From Agelaius tricolor (lineage: Eukaryota > Chordata > Aves > Passeriformes > Icteridae): a DNA stretch of 64,000 nt. Location: positions 7,898,001-7,962,000 of the forward strand of contig JALJCS010000002.1 of assembly GCA_023055355.1 (NCBI GenBank), read 5' to 3'. Position numbers and translations under genes: made by a program. The stretch's first letter is position 1, and every line of letters starts with the position of its first letter. This document shows, piece after piece, positions 51,801-64,000 of the stretch. Under the pieces are notes generated by a model. The model was not told the origin of the DNA, did no database searches, and was given only the letters and a program-made list of their open reading frames with translations.

Positions 51801-54800
51801 TTGTTGACTCCCTTGAAGGCAGAGAGGCCCTGCAGAGAGACCGTGACAGATTAGAGATGAGCAATCCCCAACTGTATGAAATTCAGCAAAGGAAGGTGAC
51901 AGATTCTGCACCTTGGATGGGACAGCCCTGGCTGTACAGACAGACTGTGGAATGAGAAGCTGGAAAGCAGCCCCATGGAAAGGGACCTGGGGGTCCTGGT
52001 CAGTGGCAAGTTGAACATGAGCCGGCAGTGCCCTGGCAGCCAGGAGGGCCAACCCTGTCCTGGGGGACATCAGGCACAGCATGGCCAGGCAGGCAAGGGA
52101 GGGGATTGTCCTGCTCTGCTCTGAGCTGGGGCAGCCTCACCTCCAGTGCTGGGGGCAGTTTTGGAAGGCAAAATATGAAAAAGATAGCAAGCTGTTAGAA
52201 AGCATCCAAAGGAGGGTAACAAAGATGGTGAAGGGCCTTAGGGGCAAGCCTTATAAGGAGAGACTGAGGTCACTTTTTGTTCAGCCTGGAGAGGAGGAGA
52301 CTGAAGGGAGACTTCATCACAGGCTACATCATCACAGGCTACAACTTCCTCGTGAGGAGAAGAGGAGGGACCGACACTTCCCTCTGGTAACCAGTGACAG
52401 GACCCAAAGGAATGGCCTGAAGTTGTGTCAGGGAAGGGACAGGTTGGATATTAAAAAAAGGTTCTTCACCCAGAGGGTGGCTGGGCACTGGAACAGGCTC
52501 ACCAGGGAAGTGGTCACAGGACCAAACCTAAAAGAGTTCAAGAAGCATTTGGACAGTGCTCTTGGACACATGGTGTGACTCTTGTGGATGGTGCTGTGCA
52601 GGGCTAAGAGTTGGACTGCAATGATCCTTGTGGGTCACTTCAACGCAGAATATTCTGTGATTTCCTCAATGCCTCAACAGATATTGAAAACTTCTCCATG
52701 TGTCACATCTAAAGGGTGACCTACAGCTTTCTTGCAACTCTTTAAATAATGAAGGGCACATTGCAAAGTCTTAGAGTTCACTCTGGACTCCCTCTTAAAT
52801 TCAGTCTCTTTACCAATGTCACATAACTATTCTCTATGAAATCCTACTGATTCTTGCCTTTCTTTTTTCCCTCTCTCCACATGAATCACATTTTCTATGA
52901 AAGCTGATGTCAATAATGAATGATTGTTTCTACTGGTAGAGGAATTACCTGAGGTGATTAGACTGACTTGATGCATTTGTAAAGCAAGGAAAAAATATGT
53001 GCAAACAATGATTTAGAAGAAACCATCTTCTTTCAAATTAACATTTAAAAATGCTACCGATTTACTAGGAAATGCTGCTTATGTAGGAATTTTCTGCATA
53101 CATCCAGCTTTCTACAACAAAGCCATGGAAAGAGAAAGGGAAACTGTGTGTGGAACAGATTCCTTACATGCAGGACTCCATGGGATATCATTTCCCTCTA
53201 TTGTTTCCCTGTTTACCTCCACCCTTTGTGCATTTGCCAGCTTCTACTTGAGTGTGGTTTTACCTGGAGCCAGAGCCTGCAGTGTAGGCGAGGTGACAGC
53301 GATGAATGTGGTTCCCTTACTCCCACACCGCTTTGCAACATCAGATGAGTAAAAAATAAGATTCCTGACTTGCTTGTTCTGGCAATTCACAAAGGAATGC
53401 TTTGCTCTGGCTTTTATACCTGAGTGCACATTTGCTGAAACAAGAGGTGCCCAGGCTTTTCCAATCAGTGATCCCACTAAGCCTCGGTGGAGTTCAAGAG
53501 GACCCAATGCTGAAGTTTTAAAAGACCCGGGCAGGGTTATGGGTCTCCTCTGAAGGAGGCATCGGGCTGAGGCTGTGACCACTCTTTGTGGTGGAAGATT
53601 CTCTTCCAAGCAGTGTCTTTTTAACTAAGCAGTATTGGCTCCAATCCCATTCTGGTAATTGTACCCTGCCTACTAAAGTTCTCTGGCAGTTTTAATTGGG
53701 GAAAGATAATTCTTTACTTCCTATCTTGAACTATGCACAATCATAACCATATGCTTATGTAGCTGATATATATATATACACACACATACATACATATAAC
53801 TAAAACTGACTCAATTTCCAGCGGGAACAAAATTACTTCTGTGTTTAACTTTGTATGAGGTTGTAAAATGGTGTACGGTATTTTCAAATGAAGGATGTAT
53901 CATAAATTTAAAAGCTCCTAACATATGGAGAAATGGCTTTTGGCATGAAAGTTCAGTTTCTTTTTTAAAAAAGAAAACAGGAAAAAAGTTTCACACTATG
54001 AAAGCTACTTCTCTTTAGAATTTGTAACTCAACTCTCACCATTTTAACAGACAAACTGTTCAAGACAGCCTCAATTCTTTACAAGTGTCTTTTTGGAAGA
54101 GTAGGTGATGCCTTTCATTCTCTGTCAACTGCTGCAATCTTTTCTTTTAAATTCTTAGAAAGACTCTTTCTTCTTCCTGGACTTCATACAAGTAAGTGAA
54201 TTTTACAGACCTGAACTCTGCAGAAATTAGGAACAGCTGGAAGTAAAGGCTTAATAGAAACATGGACAAAACTTTTGACTGGGGATTTTGTTCACATGCC
54301 AGCTACAATTATTTTTAAGAAAACTGAAGTTTTTATCCTATGTATTGAATAGTCTACAAATCATAGGCAAAAATACCTTGGTCCTTCATTTATTTCAGTC
54401 CTCAGTTGGTCAATTCTGTACTGTGTTTGTGGTGTTGGTGTTGAGCTTGTTGGACAAGGTTCTGTTATAGCGACATTTTACCCAGAGCAGAAAAGAAAGA
54501 ACTCTAAGTTCTTTAGCACAATAGCATTAGCTGGAATTATCAGCATCCTAACATGTCCATTTGTGAAGTGCCTGGGGCTAGTAAGTCCACATACTGCTAT
54601 TTCCATAGCTGGGATGCTATAAATTAGGTAATTGAAATATGTCTCCTTATGTACTTGGAAGTTTTTCATTTTATTAGAGGTTTTTCCCTATAGGAATCCT
54701 TACAGTACATAGTTTTAACAACAGCCATCTAATTATCATCATACTGCAAAGTACTAAAATAAAGGTTCTTCAGAACCTCAACTTACAGCTTTTAATTTTA

Positions 54801-57800
54801 ATTGCAGTATCATTGCCACATGACCTGACTTACTGAGGACCTGCTACAGATACAGCAATTTCTGCACCAGATCCAGTGATGAAGTTCAAAAGCTTGTAAC
54901 TTTGTCACATTTAGTTATAACTTAATAATATTTAAGTAGATTGTCACATAAAGAGAAAAATATTCATTTTCATTCTTTCAGTGGCAGGAAGACAAGAACA
55001 GCTTGAAAATACAAGGCTGGACTGCTCAGTTTTACAGATTCCTAAGGAAATGTGCAGTTATGTAGATAACTATATGACTGCCATTAGCTCTACTTATGCA
55101 GAGTATAACTATGCAGCTCTACTTTACTAAGTATCTATTCACTATCTATTAGTATCTAAATCTAAATTCATTACATGTATTGGCTTTTAGCACCTGAGTA
55201 ATACAAAGCAGTGTTCATTATCTCAAGTTCTGGAAGTATCTTCAGTTATGGACTAGCATTTACATAAAAGCATTTAAAAATAAGGCATCCATAATATATA
55301 TTTTATATATTCTCCATCAAACTCAAGAAAAAATGTAGACTATGGCAAGAAATGCAGAAATATTTTTCAGCATGTCATAATATGATCATAAATCAGAAAG
55401 TGAGGTCTGTGTGTCATCAATTCACTCCATTCTTCTAAACAATTACAACTTAGACTTGCCTTTCACCCGTTGTATTAGACTTGCAATAGATCCTTCCACA
55501 GCCATTCACACAGATTTAAAGAGCAGTAAACAAGATAGGGTTAAACAATGCCAGCACCTGTACCCAACCCTGCTGTCCTGTCACTCTAGGCCTGTTCATA
55601 GGCTTCAATTATAGGATTTCAGTCTTGTTTCAGCTACTGCCCACTGCTCTACAGGACTCACAGTGACATCTACTGGGTTAACTTCAGACTGGTGATCACC
55701 AGGGCTCCTCAAAAACGAGAAGAAGAAAATCTGTGGGCTTTTGACATTCATTCCTAAGATGACAGAAAGTAATGAAGTGAAACTACACCAAAAAGTAAGA
55801 GCAACTTCTGCTTAAAGAGATTATTTACATCTAAACCTTTTAAAGTAATTTGTATATTGTAAATCAAACCTAGCACTAGGTAGTCTAATGTCAGACTGTG
55901 GGTGTAGGGCTTCAGCATGCCTAATGTACATCTAGTTGAAAAACAGACATTGATATTAACCCAAAAAAAATTTAAATAATTATTGTAAACTACACAGAAC
56001 CAGCCTTCCATTCTCTTTGTAAAAGGAGTATATTATTGCAAGGCTTTTCATTTATTTTCACTTCTTAAATGCAGATTCAGTGAAAGTAGACTGAGTCATG
56101 ATTAAGCAAATGAAGAGCCATTGAAACTGACTTAAAATCTACTGTAAGTAACATATAGCTAATTAACTTAGAACTGTGGTAATAATACTGCAGAAAATGA
56201 AAGTATTTTCTTAATATGTGTGTGTGTAGATATCTATAAACATGTATCTGAAACTTACCATTATTTTTACTGGTAAAAATAATAAATATTTTGGAATAGA
56301 ATTTCTGCAGAGAAACCCCTTAAATGTTCTGCCCATCTACTGATTTCATTATTGAGAAATTCTCTTGTGCAAGTTTACTCAGACATACCATACCATTCAT
56401 ACATTAGCTTATTACAAGTTCAAAGTTTTTAACTGTTGTACTTTGAACACATACTAATGTTGTTTTTAAGACTAGATAGAAAAATGTTGTGTGAGCGTGT
56501 GAGCAGGGCCAAAGAGGATATCCCCAGTTGCAGTCTGTCACACTAAACAGTTCACCTCCTCTGACAATTTAATTCAGATATTAACATTCCTCACATTGTA
56601 ACCCTGTATTTTGGTGACAAGAACATTCCACAGAGCAGAAGATGAAAGATAAATGGATGAGGGAATCGTTTTGAATACAAAAACCCAGGCCAGAAAGTAT
56701 TTACTAATACCCAAATGATGACAAGTCCAAATACAAAGAATGCTATGTTAAAAGCTCTGATCACATACAGTCTCAGACAGCTAGAGAGCATCTTTCTTTT
56801 TTCCCGAGACACCACAACACAACAAAATTTCAGCTTCTCAGATTACTGAAAAAACAGACTCTGTGTGTGTGTCTGCCTGTGCTCAGGATTGTGCATGAGT
56901 TTGCACTCCTGGTTCAGTTTGCATCCATTTAATCTGTACTGCTGTCGGTCACAGCTGGCTTCTCATATGAATCCAAAAAATTGTATATTCAAATAACTGT
57001 GATTAACCAGACTTTTAAAAAAAAGCTACAAATGACTGAAACCAGCAAATTCCTTTGGTGGCTTTCTTAAATTTCTGGGTAAATTCTCTAATTCAAAGTG
57101 GAATTCTAGTGGAAGACATACAGCTTAGTTATTTTAAGCAAAGGTGCAGACATTTCTGTTACCATAAGAATAATCAGTGTCCCAAATGTTCAGATAATGA
57201 ATTAGGTGGAGACAGACAGATAGACAGACAGACATTCTACAGGTCAGGAAACAGGCCAATTTCACAGTCTTCAGGAAGAAGTTTTTTTTCCTGAGGTCAT
57301 AATTATTTCTTATCAGATTTTCTGCACCTTCCTCTACTGCTTCTCACGTTGCCTTCCAGCTGAGGAAAGCGATGGGAATAGACAGACCACTTTTTAAGAG
57401 ACAGAACATTTCTAACAACCAAACCCCAAACATTTAAGCATTTGAAGATTTGGTTTTTAAAACATCTGAAGGATATGTGGCACAACTGTGCCAGCAATGC
57501 ATGCCAGAGGGAGGAGGGGTGGAAGCACCAAAGATGTAACACCACAAGTGCAGCTCAGTACCCGCGGCCCATCACACTGTCCTTTGTGGGTGACGTGCTG
57601 CTGCCACGGCTGTCCCTGAGCCCAGACCTGGCATGAGGGGTGCTGGCCCCAGTGTGAGCTCTGCTGCTTTGCCCTGGGGAAAGGGCAGCCAAAGAGGTGG
57701 TTGAAGCTGATTCAAACGCTGCCTAAAATTAGCATGTTCAGGATTTCAGAGAGGGCAACTGAACCACACAACAAAAACCACACATGTAAATACATCACGC

Positions 57801-60800
57801 TTTTTTTTTCCCTCCTGATTCTGCCTTAAAATAGGCTGACAAAAAAGATTCTGAATTATCATGAGAAAAACCTTCATGGCTGGCCTGGTGAGCAGACAGA
57901 TGAAATCACATTTTTGAAGTGCAGGGCTACTCACTGAATTTCCATGGATAATTGCAAATGCCCTGTGCTCTGCAGCAACTGGAGAGGCTGGACTGGTTTG
58001 GCTGCAGCAAATGCACCTTTATCAGGGGTTTAATTACCCTGATTCTTGGATAGGTTTCTAGTGCTGAACTTTGTGCTACACTGTTGGTTTTGCTATGGGT
58101 ACCTGAGCCAGATCCTTTGGAAAAGGCAGGGTTTTATCACCAAGTGGTTATTTTTGTTTGGGGCTCCAGTTAAAGAAGAAGTGCTACATCTTCTATTTTG
58201 GGGAAAAACAAAATAGGCATTGTAGCCATAAAATTAAATTCTATGAAGAACTTCAAGGATTATGTAACAAATCCTGTATGTGTCTGTGCTTTTTTTTTCC
58301 AAAATAGAGTATTTCATTTATTCAATTACTGTGCTGAACAAAGAACATATTTCAGGGCATATATAATATACTTATGCTATGGTCAAACATGCCTGTACAT
58401 GATATGTAAAAAGGGAAAGCCTCTCTCTCTTTCAGTTGAATAGTCTTGAAGTCAAAGGAAAGCATTCATTCAACAAATGTTTGAAGTGGCTTCCTTTGAC
58501 CCCATGTTACTGAAAATTCAGTTAACATTTGAAACATTTCCCATTGCATTATAATCACAAATGCAAATTTTAATGCATGCAATTGGGAATATCAATTTAT
58601 CAATCAATAAAATGTTTTCTAGTAAGTGGAAATATCTGTTCACCTGTTGTTTACACAACTCATGAAAATGTCAAATGCTAGAGAATATTGCTTAAAAAAG
58701 TGACAATTTTTCTGTCATATGAAGACTGAAAATATTAATAAAAATTGTTCCTCTGTAAGAAAAATACAGTCATTTGCTTTACTGCTTATCTTCTGTGTTA
58801 TTTATCTGGTACCTCAAATTGTGAAGGGAGACATATTTTTTGCTTATGAAAAAAGAGTTCATTGAAGAAGGCCAAAAATGGGAAAAACACAGGTTTCTTT
58901 CTACCTAGTGCACTACTGAATCACAGCAGCTGACTCATATTCCCAGCATTATTTAGAATTAGATTCAAGATGATTCGCTTATTCTGCCAGTGGTTGTCAT
59001 ATGGAAGCAAGTGCATTAATCTTTCTTTTCTCTTATAGCTTAAATAAAGACCCCCACTGCTATCTTTTCTCCAAGCCTCATCCACAATCTAATAAACTAT
59101 TCCACTGGAGGGAGAAAAATACACCAAGGCAAGGCAACACAATTCATCTCCCCACAGAGGAATGCGAGGGAGGGAAAAATGCCATCACTGCACTGAGACA
59201 TGCCGAGATCCCAAACTGTCCTAATGCACAATCCTGCTCTCCATCTCACTGGCTCTGCTGCAGGCACACCTTTCTTATCATGACAAGCAAGTCACTCATG
59301 AACCTGGTTTGGGCCTCTTTGACTGTCCTTGATCTCATCTCCTCTTCAGTAGAATCTTCTTGGGATGTGGGAAGTGCAGAATTCAAGTTTTTTAGCAAAT
59401 ACATTCATTCTGAAAACATTCTCATCACTAATGAAGAAGTAGAACAGGTGAAGATGAATAATGTTTTTAATTTCTGTATGTTCTCTATCTGCAGATTTAT
59501 CCCAATTATTTGTGATGGAGGACAGAATTCTATGCTGGAAGATGATTAACCTCCTTGCAAGGCACTCAGCAACATATTTGTGATTTGTGTGGCATGTTAG
59601 TGATTTAATTTCCATGAAATATGCATCCCAAAACTTGGACCATATCATGCACAACTATTTTCAAAGAAGTACTACACTTGACTGCATTTTTTCTAGGCAA
59701 ACAGCTGTTTTTCTGGTATTTTCAATCTTGTCATATTTATCTGTGAAAGTGATAAAGTTAAACTGCATAACACTTTGTGAAAAATGCAGCAGCAATTTAT
59801 CCTTAGCATATGCTTGTCATTTCTTTCAGTGAAAATTTTTCCAGTGTTTCTGGCTCCCTTGGACTAGCTCTAAAGATTTTTCTCTCTGTATCTTTTCCCT
59901 GTACAATAATTAAAAAGCTTCGGAAAAGAAAGGGTAAGAAGCTGAGATAACAAAATAGACACAATAATTCAATAAAGAAAGAAGACTTTAATTTCTTACC
60001 AAATTCTTCTTCTCCATCCTGGTCATCTATTAAGCCTACTGAGACTCCCAAATCCATGCATTTCTTGCTATGTGCCTTTGACTTCATATGTTTTGTTAAA
60101 TTGCCTTAAGGAAAAAAAAAAAAAGAAAACGTTATCTGCTCTGTGAGTATACAAATGTCTACAAATATATGCTCAACGTGTCCATCTCTTCTTCAGGTAC
60201 ATTTATAACAACCTCATAATTTGATTTCACCCTTTCTAGAACCTTGTCCCTCAATGCAAGCTGTCAAGGGCTGCAGGAGATTCACTATCCTGAATGCTAC
60301 CAACTCACTGTCTACATTTAGGAAGATTTTTATTGAGATAAAATAGAAGAGGATGGAAATTCTAAATTATTATGTGTTTTGTACTGGTGTAAGAGATCCC
60401 TCCTTTGTTTATGGCAAAGTATAAAAAGGGGTGATTCAGTCTTCAGAGTCATATTGACAGAAAACTATCACATGAAACTGAAGTTTGTATCTTGCAGCTC
60501 TTCCAGTATTTGATGAATTCTATTTTTACTGTAAACACTTTCAATGCCAACTTAAGCAAACATGTTAATTTTATTCAAAATCAGAGCATGAACATACTTG
60601 ATCTGAATCTCAAAAGTGAATGTGCAGCTGAGAGGCCCCACAGGCTGCTCTCCCCTTCTCCTTTAAAAAGAAAATATGGTAAATATCAAGAAATGGCTAA
60701 GAGTGGCTCAGATCTGTAAATTATAAAATGCATGTTACTAGAAGTAACTGCCCACCTTAAACTTCACAAAAAATGTTTCTTGGAGGTGTTTAAATAGGAA

Positions 60801-63800
60801 AAATTAAAGTGCAATGCTGATCTTCAATGGTTATGGAGTACTTTATTTCTGCTTTGAAATGAAGGTGGTAACTCATCCCAAATGTTGAAATAATTGTTGT
60901 GAACATAATTGACTCACAAATAGCAAATTTTCCGGTCTTTGCACACTTCATGAAGCTGCTAGCTATACTGTCCTGTCACGAAGAGTGGCTTACCAAACAT
61001 CAAACACACAACTGTGTGACCTGACTGCCAGCAGCAATGGCACGAGCCAGGCACAGCAAATGCAGAAGAGGATGTGAATGCAATTATCTGCTATGACTGA
61101 AACCAGGGAGATCTTTACATGGGCAGAACTTAATTACTTGAACTCGGCCAGCACCCCTCCTCTGCAAAAACCATAATGAGAGTTTACTGGGTTTGCACTC
61201 CAGCGTTTCATCATAAAGGCAATATGATGACCCAGCCTGTCAGGATGCAGTAATGAGTTTTGACACATCTGAAGCCTATTCATCCCACTTTGTGCAGCAC
61301 TGCGTTATTTCTTGGAAGTCTTCCACCCAACCACTGCATAGTCTCAAACCCACTAAAAACACAAATGTTCCTGAGGTTACAGCTTGGGGAAAATTGTTGC
61401 TAAATGATGTTCAAAGCCAAGAAAAATTTTACTGTTTTTTTTCTGAAATTATTTTGGCTGTGAACTCCTGTCTGTTTCACTTGAGTTCTGGATGTACCAC
61501 TGTTAATATATTGCCTGCATAAACTGGGATACACTTTAGTATCTAAAGTTATAAATACGCTTTAAAAAGTAGACATCCAACTCTGGGTCTTAGAAGGTCG
61601 TCAAGTGGAAAGTGAACCTTTGTCCTTTAAGAGTTAAAAAAAAAAAATAATTTCAATATAGTAATTTATTAGAGGCCAATTTCTTTCCTAGAGCAATTGG
61701 TTGAGTGCCACTACGAGTACAATATACGTCCACCTCCTACCTCCAAAAGACACTGTAAGGGATTTAAAATTCTGTGTCCCATCTCTGTCTAGGGTGAGCA
61801 GCTAACCATCTCACTTGTCTTCACCTAACCTTCATCATATTCCCATGATTTCCCTCTTCCACTCCAATTTCTCACCCACTGCGGCATGCCAGACAGTTCA
61901 TTCATATGAAAATGTGATCATATAAATAAATATACAGAATACAAAGGAAAAGCAGGAAATAAATTACAAATATTTGAAGCATTAGATAATAAAATGCCAC
62001 AGAGAGGGAACCTCTTTAGTTCATGAACAGTCAACTGAGAGAAGAAAAGAATTGTACTTTAAAGTAGAAAGAAAAAAAGGGAAAAACATACCCAGTAAAG
62101 TAGCCTTACCTTTAGTTTTGAAGGAAAAGTTGCAGTAATTGCAGTGGTAAGGACGGACATCAGTGTGTGTGCGAATGTGCTTCTTCAGCATGCTGGGCTT
62201 CTTGCAACGTATTCCACACTCCTCACAGATATACTTCCCTCTCCCTCTCCCTCTCACATACACATAGTCTTCATTTGACTTGTACCTAGTAACAGTACCA
62301 TGAGAGTGGGCAATCAGTTGTAATGGAAAAATAAGTCCAGCTAGAAACCCTCAGCTACCAGAATTTTTAAAATAACATATAAGATGAAAATCCATGACTG
62401 ACAAAACCAATCATGCTCTTTGCCTGCTCACTCCTGCATGTATTTGTTAAATTCATATCTATATTTATCACTAGCTAGTCATAGACCTGTTTAGGAATAG
62501 AAGCTAATCTTTTTAAATAAAGGTACTGTTGATACTAAGTATTTAAAGATTTCAAATTTCCTCTTAGCAACACAGGAACATATCTTTTAAAGGTGTCAGT
62601 TCTTGGAAGCAGGTTTGAGCACCATGAGGGAGCTTTAAAAGAGCATCTTGGAAGCTCTGCTTTGTGCAGAAAAGGAGTAACATTAGTTACAATGATGAGA
62701 AAGTCTTTAAAATTCCCTATCAATGTCCTCTGGACTCAGCCTATGGGGACTGTCTCTAGATAGAAAAAGTCATTCAGATTCAATTATGCCCTTCATATTT
62801 CCACTCAAGGGTGCCAAATGTTGTGTTACACTTTTGTGACCTGGTCCTTGAAATGTCTGCATCTGAGCAGAGACACAACAATATTTTACCTGGGCAGCTG
62901 GTAATGATTTAACTGCTGGCCTAGACTAGATTCAAATTGGGAACCTAATTGGGTACTAATAAAGTAACTAAAGCCCTAGAGTTGACCATTGAGACTAATC
63001 AAACATGAACTATTTATGCTACAAAATTTTACAGGTGTTACTGGCACTTTTCTATTTAAAAATCCGCTTTTCTATTTAAAAATTTTATAAGATATTGCAC
63101 ACAGTGCAACACTGTAGCTAAAGCAACAGATATTTACATCAGGCAGCAGGTTTGAAGTATTATGGTGCAGGGAGGAGGGCTCTCAGTAAATATTTCCATG
63201 GCACTTTTCAAATCAGAGCTCTCCAGCCTGTGTATGCCACAGCAAGCTGCCAGACAGAGATGGCACTGCAGGCTACTCCTTAGCCCCTGGACTATTTCCT
63301 CTCCAGCTACAGTTATACAACCTTGCTGCAGAATAGGTATTATTTATCATGTAAGAGAAACATAGGAACAGAATTTACATTTCTGGCCGTATCTAGCTGC
63401 TCTTAGAACTGATTAATGCTCATACCCTGGGAAAAAAAATGAATCGCACAACCTACTGTTCTTTATTTTATTACCCCTTCTCATAACTCTCATGGCTCCA
63501 TGCTACTGATGACTTTCCATTTTTCTTGGAAACATAAACCAACATCCACAGACCACAATATGGCAACTGTTGTTTAAAATAAATCAATCAGGAAGCAACA
63601 TTTCTGCAAAGTCTAGAATCAAGGAAAAAAAATCTTCCCAATGATATCTAGTATACAAAGTACAATACTTGCCCTCCATCAAATATTTTAACTCTTCTTG
63701 GTACAGTTTTGATAAACGAGTTTTCTTTATCATGTTCAGTGCTCGATTCAGAGTTTTCCTTATTGCTGAATTCAGTTGGAGTCAATTTTTTCCTGTTTAA

Positions 63801-63806
63801 TCCTCT
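44747..63806 (-). CDS. HIVEP1: HIVEP1, zinc-finger enhancer-binding protein, C-terminal part (5 last exons)
   Basis: HIVEP1 (ZAS family; Schnurri homologue) is a large nuclear C2H2 zinc-finger protein that binds NF-kappa-B-like enhancer sites. The human protein is about 2,700 residues; here the last 692 are present and the rest lies beyond the right edge. Coding exons are 63806-63673, 62285-62110, 60104-60000, 49273-48756 and 45892-44747. They total 2,079 nt and stay in frame throughout. Visible in order: a KENS-rich linker; RGRGRG; the second ZAS finger pair, C-X2-C-X12-H-X3-H then, after a TDVRPYH linker, C-X2-C-X12-H-X5-H; the acidic run [18 protein letters not shown]; the MSVDYP motif; [13 protein letters not shown]; and the conserved end EDRLVIAT. 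The two fingers are intact. One intron appears to use a GC donor. The family assignment is secure. HIVEP1 rather than HIVEP2 or HIVEP3 rests on the C-terminal motifs and on the neighbouring EDN1. Confidence 0.95.
45893..48755 (-). other. HIVEP1: HIVEP1 last intron
   Basis: A 2.9 kb GT-AG intron, phase 0, AT-rich and without recognised repeats or coding sequence. Confidence 0.85.
48756..49273 (-). CDS. HIVEP1: HIVEP1 exon with acidic domain
   Basis: A 518-nt exon from acceptor ttttgcag to donor gtagga, ending in phase 0. It encodes [19 protein letters not shown], a run of Asp/Glu/Asn and [17 protein letters not shown], then the [14 protein letters not shown] and RQMSVDYP motifs known from HIVEP1. 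The second half is more diverged than the first. Confidence 0.93.
51010..52663 (+). mobile_element. Decayed CR1 LINE (reverse-transcriptase and 3' end)
   Basis: A 5'-truncated CR1 of about 1.65 kb, antisense to HIVEP1. Conceptual translation in shifting frames gives reverse-transcriptase motifs: [24 protein letters not shown] sequence, [17 protein letters not shown], and [16 protein letters not shown]. It then shows the usual C-terminal part and the tail ATTCTGTGATT. It is inactive. A TAG at 51698-51700 replaces the Gln of the conserved P-Q-G, several frameshifts are present, and the catalytic F-A-D-D box near 51,776-51,786 is reduced to T-D. Confidence 0.92.
53765..53799 (+). repeat. TA/CA microsatellite
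   Basis: A run of TA dinucleotides passing into CA and then TACA units, within the large HIVEP1 intron. Confidence 0.85.
56260..56283. repeat. 11-bp perfect inverted repeat
   Basis: ATTATTTTTAC and GTAAAAATAAT separated by two bases, intronic in HIVEP1. It is too short in the loop to be a normal microRNA precursor. Confidence 0.8.
57211..57232 (+). repeat. GACA/GATA tetranucleotide microsatellite
   Basis: Five to six GACA-type units with one GATA unit, in the large HIVEP1 intron. Confidence 0.8.
60000..60104 (-). CDS. HIVEP1: HIVEP1 exon with second half of ZAS2 finger 2
   Basis: A 105-nt exon between acceptor ccttaag and donor gtaaga. It encodes [15 protein letters not shown], which supplies the two histidines (spacing X5) of finger 2, followed by [19 protein letters not shown]. 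The acceptor is preceded by a long T-rich tract. Confidence 0.94.
62110..62285 (-). CDS. HIVEP1: HIVEP1 exon with ZAS2 finger 1 and half of finger 2
   Basis: The acceptor is ttactag. The exon encodes [16 protein letters not shown], the complete first finger (CEEC...HIRTH) and the first half of the second (CNYC through KTK). The donor gtaagg splits the second finger codon-internally. The finger pair is almost identical to the mammalian one. Confidence 0.95.
63047..63083 (+). repeat. 17-bp direct repeat
   Basis: Two copies of CTTTTCTATTTAAAAAT with a 20-bp period, separated by CCG, inside the HIVEP1 intron next to the GC donor exon. Confidence 0.8.
63673..63806 (-). CDS. HIVEP1: HIVEP1 exon upstream of the ZAS2 fingers
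   Basis: The acceptor is tttctttcag and the exon starts in phase 0. It encodes 44 residues plus two bases, including [13 protein letters not shown] and RRVKIFDGG. The only donor that keeps the frame into the next exon is GG/gcaagt, a GC donor. The GT five bases beyond it would lead into a stop after four codons. Confidence 0.9.
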
Positions 63807-64000
63807 CTGAAAGAAAATGAGATATGCTTATCATTAAAATTGGTGTCTTTCATATGCTATTGAAACATACAAGTTATCGTGAATGAAAGCATCATAAAAG
63901 CCACAATTCTAATAATTGGTTTTTAAAACTGTTAAGATACATGAAACAAAAAATATCTTTTGCTAAACTTCTTCTCTACTATGCATTGCCTGTTTGTGGA

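Larger units (their letters stand above)
49274..59999 (-). other. HIVEP1: HIVEP1 large intron
   Basis: A 10.7 kb GT-AG intron between the finger exon and the acidic exon. It is AT-rich. It holds an antisense CR1 LINE at 51,010-52,663, a TA/CA microsatellite, an 11-bp hairpin and a GACA/GATA repeat. No conserved open frame was recognised; a 182-codon frame at 59,001-59,549 on the plus strand resembles nothing known. Confidence 0.85.

Noticed and set aside
52081..52578. 165-codon open frame resembling a protein
   Set aside because: It is the C-terminal part of the decayed CR1 reverse transcriptase, not a host gene.
56260..56283. Possible microRNA hairpin
   Set aside because: Stem of only 11 AU-rich pairs with a two-base loop is outside the normal precursor range.
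59001..59549. 182-codon plus-strand open frame inside the HIVEP1 intron
   Set aside because: Antisense, no domain or compositional signal of coding sequence.
1..64000. CRISPR arrays, bacterial operons, tRNA or rRNA genes
   Set aside because: Searched by eye and none seen; intron structure and CR1 repeats show a vertebrate chromosome.

Overview
The window looks like nuclear DNA from a bird, most likely a songbird. It has large introns and AT-rich intergenic DNA. Its dispersed repeats are CR1 LINE fragments ending in the ATTCTGTG/ATTCTATG octamer tail that is typical of birds. Two vertebrate genes can be reconstructed exon by exon, both on the minus strand: HIVEP1 (right side, running off the right edge) and EDN1 (left side). 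Mammals have the same order and orientation on the human 6p24 segment, HIVEP1 then EDN1.

Layout from right to left, which is the direction of transcription. Positions 44,747-63,806 hold the last five coding exons of HIVEP1. They encode the C-terminal 692 residues, including the second ZAS zinc-finger pair, the acidic segment and the conserved C-terminal end; the upstream part of the gene is outside the window. A 1.65 kb decayed CR1 LINE lies in opposite orientation in its 10.7 kb intron. Positions about 8,500-44,380 are a 36 kb gene-free interval with CR1 pieces, older repeat remnants, a few hairpins and one isolated CpG-rich patch. Positions 3,985-8,210 hold a complete EDN1: promoter with conserved GATA, hypoxia, AP-1, forkhead and TATA elements in order, five coding exons (203 residues) and an AU-rich 3' UTR. 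Positions 1-3,984 are intergenic and I recognise nothing in them.

The genes are not a pathway unit. HIVEP1 is a zinc-finger transcription factor and EDN1 encodes the precursor of the vasoconstrictor peptide endothelin-1; their adjacency is inherited synteny. I found no novel multi-gene system. The observations most worth checking are a Lys-to-Glu change at residue 9 of mature endothelin-1 relative to mammals, a GC-AG intron in HIVEP1, a near-perfect 40-nt hairpin at 14,466-14,505, a CR1 inserted into a CR1, and a degenerate minisatellite plus a CTCF-like site just upstream of the EDN1 promoter.
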